A model generated the notes under the pieces. It was not told where the DNA came from and did not search any database. It was given only the letters and a program-made list of their open reading frames with translations. A stretch of DNA of 5,186 nucleotides from an uncultured Bacteroidales bacterium (lineage in GTDB: Bacteria > Bacteroidota > Bacteroidia > Bacteroidales > UBA4417), in contig CAIXAQ010000457.1 of the NCBI GenBank assembly GCA_903917425.1, positions 1 through 5,186 of the forward strand, in the 5' to 3' direction. The translations under genes and the position numbers were made by a program. How positions within the stretch are numbered: position 1 is the stretch's first letter; each line of letters begins with the position of its first letter. This document shows, piece by piece, positions 1 through 5,186 of the stretch.

Positions 1-323
1 AGGAATTCTTCGACCAGCAATGGAATATCATATTTTATCGAATTGTAGCCCGACAAATCGCTGTTTCCGATAAAAGCATTGAGGTTGCCGGCCATTTCTT
101 TAAAAGTGGGCTCATTTTTAACCATATCATCTGTAATTCCATGTATGGCAATCACTACCTCCGGCATAGGGATAGTAGGATTGATAAGATGGCGGCGAAA
201 CTCCTCATGTCCGTCAGGAAAGACCTTCAGCATGGCAATTTCAACAATCCTGTCGCTGCCAACGTTAACACCGGTTGCTTCCAGATCGAAAATGATAAGT
301 GGTTTGGTAAGATTAAGTTGCAT
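1..323 (-). CDS. DnaQ-like DEDDh 3'-5' exonuclease, partial (N-terminal ~107 residues)
   Basis: The reading frame opens with ATG at 323-321 and is still open at the window edge, so only the first 107 codons are present. Near the N-terminus is the Exo I motif FDLEATG, with the metal-binding pair Asp13 and Glu15. It is followed by RIVEIAMLKVFPDG, a proline-containing strand and IHGITDDMV around residues 60-68, all typical of the polymerase III epsilon/DnaQ exonuclease fold. The Exo II block YNSIKYDIPLL supplies Asp99. The Exo III block with the DEDDh His and last Asp would lie beyond the window. Family members remove nucleotides from 3' ends in DNA proofreading, repair or RNA trimming. Whether this is a stand-alone exonuclease or is fused to another domain, such as GIY-YIG, cannot be seen. 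The start has no Shine-Dalgarno sequence. An imperfect -7-like element (TAATTTAG, 362-369) lies upstream without a clear -33 partner. The terminator at 392-425 separates this gene from the E2 gene. Confidence 0.9.
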   Translation of the reverse strand, partial: MQLNLTKPLIIFDLEATGVNVGSDRIVEIAMLKVFPDGHEEFRRHLINPTIPMPEVVIAIHGITDDMVKNEPTFKEMAGNLNAFIGNSDLSGYNSIKYDIPLLVEEF

Positions 324-391
324 GTTTTTATAGTGATAAATAAGATGAAATGCGTGAATGGCTAAATTATCGATTTTTTGGGTGTAAAAAG

Positions 392-425
392 AAAAAACCG
401 GCTAATAAATACCAGCCGGTTTTTT
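392..425 (-). terminator. Strong intrinsic terminator downstream of the E2 gene
   Basis: A perfect 12-bp inverted repeat (AAAAAACCGGCT / AGCCGGTTTTTT) encloses a 10-nt loop at 404-413. Read on the minus strand, the GC-rich part of the stem runs into TTTTTT, then C, then TTTTT (386-391). This is a long U tract suited to ending transcription from the E2 gene before the exonuclease gene. The stem carries A's on one side and T's on the other, so it could also work in the opposite direction. No plus-strand gene is present to need it. Confidence 0.88.
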
Positions 426-437
426 AAAAGTTTCAGG

Positions 438-570
438 GATTACGATTTCGGATTTCGGATTTGCGATTTCGGATTTGCGATTTTCGAATTACGATTTTCG
501 AATTACGATTTCCCCATTTTCTATTTTCCATTTTCTATTTTCCATTTTCCAACAACCATTTCCCAGCAAC
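438..570. repeat. Tract of 19 consecutive degenerate heptamers in the E2 3' untranslated region
   Basis: Split from position 438, the plus strand divides into 19 units of exactly 7 bp without a phase slip. Four blocks follow one another. First are gattacg and variants of atttcgg/atttgcg (438-479). Next is an alternating attttcg/aattacg block (480-507). Then come atttccc and an alternating cattttc/tattttc block (508-549). Last is a degenerate end of caacaac, catttcc and cagcaac (550-570). The alternating blocks are 14-bp higher-order repeats. The tract starts 7 bp after the E2 stop codon (580-578) and ends before the terminator, so it should be transcribed as 3' UTR on the minus strand. Its function is unknown. 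Open frames running through it are a by-product of the biased composition. Confidence 0.85.
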
Positions 571-577
571 GCCAAAA

Positions 578-1885
578 CTAAATCACCATATTTCCATCAA
601 ATCCTTCGAGCAACTGCTGAATCCGTTTAATGAACTTTCCTGCCAGGCCTCCATCAACCAGCCTGTGGTCGTACGAAAGGGAGAGCATACATATATGGCG
701 GATGGCAATCACGTCACCATCCACTGTTTCGAGCACCCATGGGCGCTTTTTGATGGTTCCAATACCAAGTATGGCAACCTGTGGCTGATTGATTACCGGC
801 ACCCCGGTTAGACTATCGAAAGACCCGAAATTAGTGATGGTAAATGTGCCACCGGCAATATCATCGGGATTCAGTTTGTTTTTCCGGGCACGATCGGCCA
901 GGTCGTTTACATCCTTAACCAGGCCTAACAGGTTTTTCTGGTCAGTATTTTTTATAACCGGAACTATCAGGTTTCCATCAGGCAGTGCCGCAGCCATGCC
1001 TATATTTATCGCTTTCCGCTGAATAATTTTGTAGCCGTCGATGGATGCATTCACATTTGGAAACTCGCGCAGTGCTTTGGATGCAGCTTCAACAAACAAT
1101 GGAGTATATGTAATTTTCTGACCTTCGCGTTTGGCGAAACCGTCTTTGATTTTTTCGCGCCAGCGTACAATATTGGTTACATCCACTTCGATAAATGAGG
1201 TCACATGTGGCGAAACCTGTTTCGACATAACCATATGGTCGGCAATAAGCCGGCGCATACGGTCCATTTCAATGATAATATCGCCGGTGGAAGTAGTCAC
1301 TGCCGGAGCTTGAATTTTTGGCCGTTCTACATTGATTATCGCAGCCGAAGCAGGCTGAATAACAGGTTGTGCTCCGCGGTTTTGAATGTAATCGAGAATA
1401 TCCTGTTTTGTAAGGCGATTCTCTTTTCCTGTACCGGCAACTTTTTCGAGTTCGCTTAAGGAAATATTTTCCTGTTTTGCAATGCTCCTGACCAGCGGTG
1501 AATAAAACCTGTCGCTTTCAACGGCGCTTTCAACGGCGGTTTCAACAAGGTTCACATTTGAAACGGCTGCCTGAATTTCAGCTTTGACTTCAGGAGTTGC
1601 CTGTTCCGATTCCGCTTGCTTATCAATTGTTGCTGTTTCCTCACCCCCCATATTGATGATGGCAATAATTTTTCCTACAGGAACAACATCGCCTTCCTTG
1701 TAAAACAATTTTGTAACAATGCCTTCAACAGGCGAAGGGATTTCCGAATCTACTTTATCCGTTGCCAGATCTGCAATCGACTCATCTTCAACTACCTGAT
1801 CGCCTTCTTTTTTGTGCCAGCGAACGATTGTCGCTTCAATAATACTTTCGCCAAGTTTTGGCATTACCAGTTCAAAATTTGCCAT
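578..1885 (-). CDS. Dihydrolipoamide acyltransferase (E2) of a 2-oxo acid dehydrogenase complex
   Basis: This 435-residue protein has the full E2 architecture. An N-terminal lipoyl domain (about 3-78) contains ATDKVDSEIPSP, with Lys44 the predicted lipoylation site. A flexible Ala/Glu/Val linker (about 80-126) follows. A peripheral-subunit (E1/E3) binding domain spans about 128-168 (SPLVRSIAKQENISLSELEKV). The acyltransferase core (about 200-435) carries GGTFTITNFGS and the active-site motif SYDHRLVDGG, with catalytic His407 and Asp411. The family transfers an acyl group from the lipoyl arm to CoA and forms the cytoplasmic core of the complex. One lipoyl domain and the length fit pyruvate, branched-chain or 2-oxoglutarate types. 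Sequence alone does not settle the substrate, so no symbol is given. ATG at 1885-1883 places the lipoyl domain at the usual distance from the N-terminus. There is no Shine-Dalgarno sequence. No E1 or E3 gene lies nearby in the window. The stop is TAG, followed by a heptamer tract and a terminator. Confidence 0.95.
   Translation of the reverse strand: MANFELVMPKLGESIIEATIVRWHKKEGDQVVEDESIADLATDKVDSEIPSPVEGIVTKLFYKEGDVVPVGKIIAIINMGGEETATIDKQAESEQATPEVKAEIQAAVSNVNLVETAVESAVESDRFYSPLVRSIAKQENISLSELEKVAGTGKENRLTKQDILDYIQNRGAQPVIQPASAAIINVERPKIQAPAVTTSTGDIIIEMDRMRRLIADHMVMSKQVSPHVTSFIEVDVTNIVRWREKIKDGFAKREGQKITYTPLFVEAASKALREFPNVNASIDGYKIIQRKAINIGMAAALPDGNLIVPVIKNTDQKNLLGLVKDVNDLADRARKNKLNPDDIAGGTFTITNFGSFDSLTGVPVINQPQVAILGIGTIKKRPWVLETVDGDVIAIRHICMLSLSYDHRLVDGGLAGKFIKRIQQLLEGFDGNMVI
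1514..1546. repeat. In-frame 12-bp tandem repeat in the E2 interdomain linker
   Basis: The unit gctttcaacggc occurs twice in perfect tandem (1514-1525, 1526-1537), followed by a partial third copy with one mismatch (1538-1546). On the coding strand it gives the four-residue repeat seen in VETAVESAVES, at about residues 114-124. That is the flexible linker between the lipoyl and subunit-binding domains. Such linkers tolerate length change, so this is probably replication slippage with little effect on function. Confidence 0.8.
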
Positions 1886-1956
1886 GGCAGGATTTGTTCT
1901 AAATTGTATTTATTTTAATTTTATTTCTAATGTTATTTAGTGCGTGAAATTAGGTT

Positions 1957-1985
1957 GTCGGAAGTCGGAAGACGGGTGTCGGAAG
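1957..1985. repeat. Heptamer tract GTCGGAA, four units
   Basis: Period-7 repeats on the plus strand read GTCGGAA, GTCGGAA, GACGGGT and GTCGGAA, then G. Three units are identical and one is degenerate. The tract lies 72 bp upstream of the E2 start codon and points opposite to the related tract at 2089-2119. Confidence 0.8.
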
Positions 1986-2088
1986 ATACCCTGAAAACTA
2001 TTTTGTCCAACATAAGTATCATATTGTACAGCAATTAATACTTTCGACTTATTTCCCATTGGTAGATTGTAATATCATTTATCAAACA

Positions 2089-2119
2089 CTTCGGTCTTCT
2101 GACTACGGTCTTCTGACTA
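2089..2119. repeat. 14-bp direct repeat built from heptamers, inverted relative to 1957-1985
   Basis: CGGTCTTCTGACTA occurs twice in perfect tandem (2092-2105 and 2106-2119), preceded by the partial copy CTT. Each 14-bp unit is two heptamers. The reverse complement reads AGTCAGA AGACCGT, the same family as GTCGGAA at 1957-1985. Positions 1963-1985 and the complement of 2096-2118 match at 18 of 23 positions, so the two tracts form an imperfect inverted repeat around about 110 bp. Confidence 0.8.
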
Positions 2120-2220
2120 AAAAAACAAATTCAATTCGATACGTGGTATAACCTAATTCTTTTGTTCAATTCTTTATCTGTATACCTCAACAAACGGATA
2201 GATACTTTAGTTCACAAAGA

Positions 2221-4188
2221 TCAGCATTTTCGGCCTAAATGCCTGAATCCTTTGTACAGAAGCCTGAATTCGTTGCCAATCCTGTAGTCGCGGGCATAAA
2301 ATATATTTAACCTGTCGATAGTTTTATCATCAGTTATTTGCTTATTCAATGCGTCTGTCGGATATAAAATTCCCGGACGGATATCGGGTAGTTTGTGTTC
2401 CTGTTTATCCAAAGGGTGGTATCCCGTGATTGATTTTAAGCCAAAAAGTACGCCGAAAATATTTCGTAAATAGTTAATCGGATTTCCGGTAAGAAATAAG
2501 GTTAAAGGGTATGAGGCTAATAGAATAAGGCTCACAACAACATCAAAAACACGTTTGCTCCGGCGGTTTTGAAATTTACCAATTGAATTTACATCAATCA
2601 CATACAAATCTCCGGCTGTGTCGATGGAATTGCTTCCAATAATCGACATGCTTTCCGGCGGAGCAATTTTAAAGTCGAGTTGCGTGTGCTGCAGAGCCGA
2701 CATCTGGTCGATTATATTTTCGGCAGGCATATCCTTGGCGCAAAAAATCAGTTCATCGATCTTATAAATAGTGATGATGTCATTTATCTGGGTGATGTTA
2801 CCGAGATAACCATTTTTCTCGCTTTGTGTGGTGCCTGTGTTAATAAGGCCTATAAATCCCGGATTCAGGAGTGCTTTCTGCAGAAGGTCGGCAACACGCT
2901 GCACCTCAGGTTCCTCGCCGAGCACGGCAAACCTTTTATTCTTATTTGCCTGGATGCTGAACCCATTTATCCGGAGCAAGCTGAGTATCAAGCGCGAAAC
3001 AGTAAGCGCAAGTACACCCCAAACTGATCCTGTAAGTATCAATGAGCGCGAAAACCGAAAGTGTTCGGGCAGTAAAGCGTATATTACCAGGATTATTATT
3101 GTACCCGCTGCCAAACCCCGGAATGATTTCCAGATGCTGATGGGTTTATCGAAACCACCTGAATAATAGATGCTTATCATCCAGGCAGCTATAAATGACG
3201 GAATAACCAGCAGGTATAACTCAATGGGATAATGGCCACCCCAGGGGTAAATAACGCGCTGTTCCAATATCCGGGCAATGGCAGCAAGTCCGGCATACAA
3301 TAAAATACTATCAGCCAAAGGCAAAAGCGTACTGTTTAGAACCCTGCTGACTATCGACAGAAAAGCCCTGAAATAAATCGCAATATTTATCAGTACTGAA
3401 AAGAGTTGAGCGTTTTTAGCCGAGAAGTGTTTTTTGGCAAAGATGATCATTGCGTTATAAAACACGAACACATAGTTCAGGCTGCCTTTCTTGGTGCTTT
3501 CTCCCTTGTAGTGTATAATACGTGTTTCGGGGTAATAATAGTTGTGATACCCTGCTTTGATGATGCGGTAAGATAGGTCAATGTCTTCGCCATACATAAA
3601 AAACGCTTCGTCAAGAAGGCCGACCTGGCCGAGAACCGATTTCCGGACCAACATAAAAGCACCGGCTAGGATTTCAACCTGGTGGATTTTGTCCTTATCC
3701 AGATAACCAAGATGATATTTGTTAAAAGTTTTTGATTTCGGGAACAGGCGGGCTAAACCAAAAATTTTATAAAAAGCAACTGTTGGAGTTGGCAATCCAC
3801 GTTTTGATTCGGGCAGGAAGCGGCCCGTTCCATCCACCATTTTTACACCCAGGCCACCGGCATCCGCATGGCTGTCCATAAATGTGATGATTTTAGCGAA
3901 AGTGTCAGTCTCGACGATGGTGTCAGGATTTAACAACAGAACATATTCCCCAGCCGATTGCCTGATTGCCTGGTTATTGGCTTTTGCAAATCCCTGGTTA
4001 TCCTGGTTGGCGATGCATTTCACCCCGGGGAACTTATCTTTCACCATTTTTACCGATCCGTCAACCGAAGCGTTATCAACCACATAAATTTCAGTTTCAA
4101 TGCCAGCGATAGCCGAATGTACCGAATGAAGACACTGCTCGAGGAAGTGCCTGACATTATAGCTGACAATAATTACTGAGAGTTTCAA
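2221..4188 (-). CDS. Membrane GT2 glycosyltransferase fused to a degenerate polyprenyl-phosphate sugar-phosphotransferase-like region
   Basis: This 655-residue protein has two halves. Residues 1-255 are a GT2 (GT-A fold, WbbL/rhamnosyltransferase-like) domain, with SVIIVSYN, VVDNASVDGS (Asp38), LLLNPDT (Asp89, the metal/nucleotide-sugar position) and GEDIDLSYR (201-208, catalytic base region). Hydrophobic segments follow at about 260-284, 288-308, 322-342, 359-374 and 382-405. A Rossmann-like region (about 418-535, starting KRFAVLGEEPE) comes next, then KRVFDVVVSLILLASYPLTL (545-564), as at the start of bacterial sugar transferase domains. This order matches WbaP-type phosphoglycosyltransferases. 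However, the last ~110 residues lack the block carrying KFRSM and the catalytic Asp-Glu. Only GVLFGLKSITGYHP (579-592) and IRPGIL (603-608) echo the family's C-terminal motifs. I infer an active GT2 anchored to a catalytically dead lipid-phosphate module. Translation starts at TTG (4188-4186): no in-frame ATG precedes the GT2 core and an in-frame TAA lies at 4218-4216. It is probably co-transcribed with the methyltransferase 68 bp upstream. Donor and acceptor are unknown. Confidence 0.88.
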   Translation of the reverse strand: MKLSVIIVSYNVRHFLEQCLHSVHSAIAGIETEIYVVDNASVDGSVKMVKDKFPGVKCIANQDNQGFAKANNQAIRQSAGEYVLLLNPDTIVETDTFAKIITFMDSHADAGGLGVKMVDGTGRFLPESKRGLPTPTVAFYKIFGLARLFPKSKTFNKYHLGYLDKDKIHQVEILAGAFMLVRKSVLGQVGLLDEAFFMYGEDIDLSYRIIKAGYHNYYYPETRIIHYKGESTKKGSLNYVFVFYNAMIIFAKKHFSAKNAQLFSVLINIAIYFRAFLSIVSRVLNSTLLPLADSILLYAGLAAIARILEQRVIYPWGGHYPIELYLLVIPSFIAAWMISIYYSGGFDKPISIWKSFRGLAAGTIIILVIYALLPEHFRFSRSLILTGSVWGVLALTVSRLILSLLRINGFSIQANKNKRFAVLGEEPEVQRVADLLQKALLNPGFIGLINTGTTQSEKNGYLGNITQINDIITIYKIDELIFCAKDMPAENIIDQMSALQHTQLDFKIAPPESMSIIGSNSIDTAGDLYVIDVNSIGKFQNRRSKRVFDVVVSLILLASYPLTLFLTGNPINYLRNIFGVLFGLKSITGYHPLDKQEHKLPDIRPGILYPTDALNKQITDDKTIDRLNIFYARDYRIGNEFRLLYKGFRHLGRKC

Positions 4189-4228
4189 GGGCGGCTTAGG
4201 TGTTTGGAAAGCAATTTAAAGTGGTATG

Positions 4229-4236
4229 CAAAGTTA
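4229..4236 (-). promoter_or_regulatory. Possible internal -7 promoter element for the glycosyltransferase gene
   Basis: The minus strand reads TAACTTTG, an exact match to the Bacteroidetes -7 element TAnnTTTG. It lies in the 68-bp gap between the methyltransferase stop and the glycosyltransferase start. It would give a leader of roughly 35 nt. No TTG or TTTG is found 17-23 bp upstream, so it may be weak or a chance match. Confidence 0.35.
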
Positions 4237-4256
4237 GCAGGTTTTGTTTGCCATCC

Positions 4257-5087
4257 TTACACTTTACTGCAAATAAGAAGATCCTGGTAGTCGAAATACG
4301 AGTCGCGTCCGCACCATTGTCCATACTTAATGATGTCCGGTTTCAGGCCAGCTTTGAGCAGTTTTTCCTGTATCCACTCTTCATCGTATGCAACATTGGC
4401 AGTATCAACCTGTGCTGAATGAAGCCCGTAAAAGCCTTTATTAATAGGAAAATTCATGTGTGTCGGACGATTGATCATCAGGTCTTTCGATTCGTTATTC
4501 AGGATGAAAAACGACATGAGCGAGGTTGCCCCGGGTTTCATTACCCGGCCGATTTCATTGATATAATTCTCCACTTCGGCAGGCATCATATGGGTAAAAA
4601 CCGAGGTCAGGAAGACGAAATCAAATTCCGAGTCCAAGTACGGAAACACAAAATTACCAGCATCAACCTTGTCAGAAGTGTTGTAAAGCTGGTTGTAGAG
4701 CCCGGTGTATTGAAATTGAAAATTTGGAAATCTCGTTGCGATATTTTTTTCGCACCAATCAATGCCGCTTTTTACAATGTCAAATCCTTCGTAAGAGCCG
4801 TCTTTATTTATAAAACCAGTCAGGGGTAAAGCCATACGACCAATTCCGCAACCTACATCAAGAACTTTATAATGAGGCTTTAAGCCTGCAAGTTCCTGGA
4901 AATACCGGAGGAATTTTTCGCCAAGTTTAACATAATCGCCCGGACCAATGAAAATTTTCCCCCTTGGAGGAACGCCCTGAGGTCTTTTGCCAAGAATGGA
5001 GTCGTATAAATCCGCAGGCAGGTAGTATATTCGCCTGACAAGCAAGCGAATGGGAACAGGAAAAAGATAATAAAGGAAACGTTTCAT
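4257..5087 (-). CDS. Class I SAM-dependent methyltransferase, polysaccharide-locus type
   Basis: With ATG at 5087-5085 the protein has 276 residues. A longer frame from TTG at 5120 is rejected because it would begin inside the promoter. The N-terminal ~35 residues are basic and hydrophobic (MKRFLYYLFPVPIRLLVRRIYYLP), which suggests membrane association rather than secretion. The Rossmann core has SAM motif I VLDVGCGIGR (75-84), an acidic strand end at GFDI (Asp103, expected to bind the SAM ribose) and FDFVFLTSVFTHMMP (155-169) as the motif IV region. EIGRVMKPG follows as the post-core motif. The C-terminus ends with YGQWCGR and YQDLLICSKV. This pattern recalls methyltransferases near glycosyltransferases in bacterial polysaccharide clusters, where they may O-methylate sugars. 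That role is an inference from resemblance and from the adjacent GT2 gene. The substrate could be something else. It is probably the first gene of a two-gene operon driven from 5118-5145. Confidence 0.9.
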   Translation of the reverse strand: MKRFLYYLFPVPIRLLVRRIYYLPADLYDSILGKRPQGVPPRGKIFIGPGDYVKLGEKFLRYFQELAGLKPHYKVLDVGCGIGRMALPLTGFINKDGSYEGFDIVKSGIDWCEKNIATRFPNFQFQYTGLYNQLYNTSDKVDAGNFVFPYLDSEFDFVFLTSVFTHMMPAEVENYINEIGRVMKPGATSLMSFFILNNESKDLMINRPTHMNFPINKGFYGLHSAQVDTANVAYDEEWIQEKLLKAGLKPDIIKYGQWCGRDSYFDYQDLLICSKV

Positions 5088-5117
5088 AGAAAACCGAAAA
5101 CCTGAAAAAGCACCTGG

Positions 5118-5145
5118 CAAAAGTAGTGAATTAAAATTTAATCAA
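5118..5145 (-). promoter_or_regulatory. Bacteroidetes-type promoter (TTG-N17-TACTTTTG) of the methyltransferase-glycosyltransferase unit
   Basis: On the minus strand TTG (5145-5143) is followed by a 17-nt spacer and TACTTTTG (5125-5118), an exact match to the -7 consensus TAnnTTTG with its -33 partner. Transcription should begin near 5110-5113, giving a leader of about 25 nt before the ATG at 5087. The leader has no Shine-Dalgarno sequence, as is usual in this phylum. Confidence 0.7.
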
Positions 5146-5172
5146 TATGTTATAAACTGGCATATTTGTAAA

Positions 5173-5186
5173 TCATAAGATTATGA
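5173..5186. repeat. 14-bp palindrome at the window edge
   Basis: TCATAA and TTATGA form a 6-bp inverted repeat around a 2-bp centre (GA), ending exactly at the last base of the window. It lies about 28 bp upstream of the -33 element, so it could be an operator or the edge of a structure in the neighbouring unit. It may continue beyond the window. At this length and A/T content, chance is a real possibility. Confidence 0.3.

Larger units (their letters stand above)
1886..2220. other. Intergenic region between the glycosyltransferase gene and the E2 gene
   Basis: This 335-bp A/T-rich stretch has no convincing gene on either strand. It should hold the 3' end of the glycosyltransferase transcript and the promoter of the E2 gene. 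The best E2 promoter candidate on the minus strand is TTG (2034-2032), a 17-nt gap, then TATGTTGG (2014-2007). This is one mismatch from TAnnTTTG, and it would give a leader of roughly 115 nt that includes the heptamer tract at 1957-1985. No stem followed by a T tract was found after the glycosyltransferase stop. A run of seven T's on the minus strand (2125-2119) lacks a proper hairpin. The notable content is the two oppositely oriented heptamer tracts, listed separately. Confidence 0.6.

Noticed and set aside
438..570. CRISPR array
   Set aside because: Units are 7 bp and contiguous, with no spacers of 25-40 bp and no conserved repeat of CRISPR length. No cas gene is present.
378..811. Plus-strand open frames across the heptamer tract and the 3' end of the E2 gene
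   Set aside because: Their translations are low-complexity (Phe/Ile/Arg/Asp-rich) strings produced by the 7-bp repeats, or antisense shadows of the E2 gene. No start context or domain supports them.
578..1885. Assignment of the E2 specifically as SucB (succinyltransferase) or a branched-chain enzyme
   Set aside because: The visible motifs are shared by all E2 acyltransferases, and no neighbouring E1 gene indicates the substrate.
2119..2125. Intrinsic terminator of the glycosyltransferase gene
   Set aside because: There is a run of seven T's on the minus strand but no adjacent GC-rich stem. The only pairing found (GGTATA with TATACC) spans a loop of about 30 nt.
1886..2220. Insertion sequence remnant
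   Set aside because: No transposase fragment is readable in any frame and no clear target-site duplication flanks the inverted heptamer tracts.
4419..4829. Plus-strand 136-residue open frame inside the methyltransferase gene
   Set aside because: It is entirely antisense to a gene with clear SAM-binding motifs, and its translation shows no recognisable domain.
5088..5120. N-terminal extension of the methyltransferase from TTG at 5120
   Set aside because: The extension would begin within the -7 element TACTTTTG, upstream of the expected transcription start. The ATG at 5087 gives a typical N-terminus.

Overview
The window looks like a chromosomal stretch from a Bacteroidetes-type bacterium, possibly an environmental Bacteroidales relative. 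Three things suggest this. The starts lack Shine-Dalgarno sequences and are preceded by A/T-rich leaders. Two exact matches to the Bacteroidetes -7 promoter element TAnnTTTG lie upstream of genes. The protein sequences also read like that phylum. The taxonomic call is an inference from style, not from a marker gene. All four protein-coding genes lie on the minus strand, so transcription runs from high to low coordinates.

Layout in transcription order. (1) Positions 5118-5145 hold a good Bacteroidetes promoter. (2) It drives a class I SAM-dependent methyltransferase (4257-5087), of a type often found among polysaccharide genes. (3) After a 68-bp gap with a possible internal -7 element comes a 655-residue membrane glycosyltransferase (2221-4188, TTG start). 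Its N-terminal half is a GT2 enzyme. Its C-terminal half resembles a polyprenyl-phosphate sugar-1-phosphate transferase whose catalytic core appears to have been removed. (4) A 335-bp intergenic region (1886-2220) contains two oppositely oriented tracts of 7-bp repeats. (5) Next is a dihydrolipoamide acyltransferase (2-oxo acid dehydrogenase E2, 578-1885). (6) Its 3' untranslated region carries a 133-bp tract of nineteen consecutive heptamers (438-570), followed by a strong intrinsic terminator (392-425). (7) The window ends inside a DnaQ-like DEDDh 3'-5' exonuclease gene (1-323), which is cut by the window edge.

The methyltransferase and the glycosyltransferase probably form one transcription unit that builds or decorates a surface or lipid-linked glycan. 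The E2 gene and the exonuclease gene are separate housekeeping units with no visible functional link to that pair. No mobile element, CRISPR array, tRNA or rRNA was seen. The most unusual items are the GT2/pseudo-phosphoglycosyltransferase fusion and the heptamer-phased repeat tracts, which occur in both large intergenic regions and share a 14-bp (2 x 7) higher-order unit.
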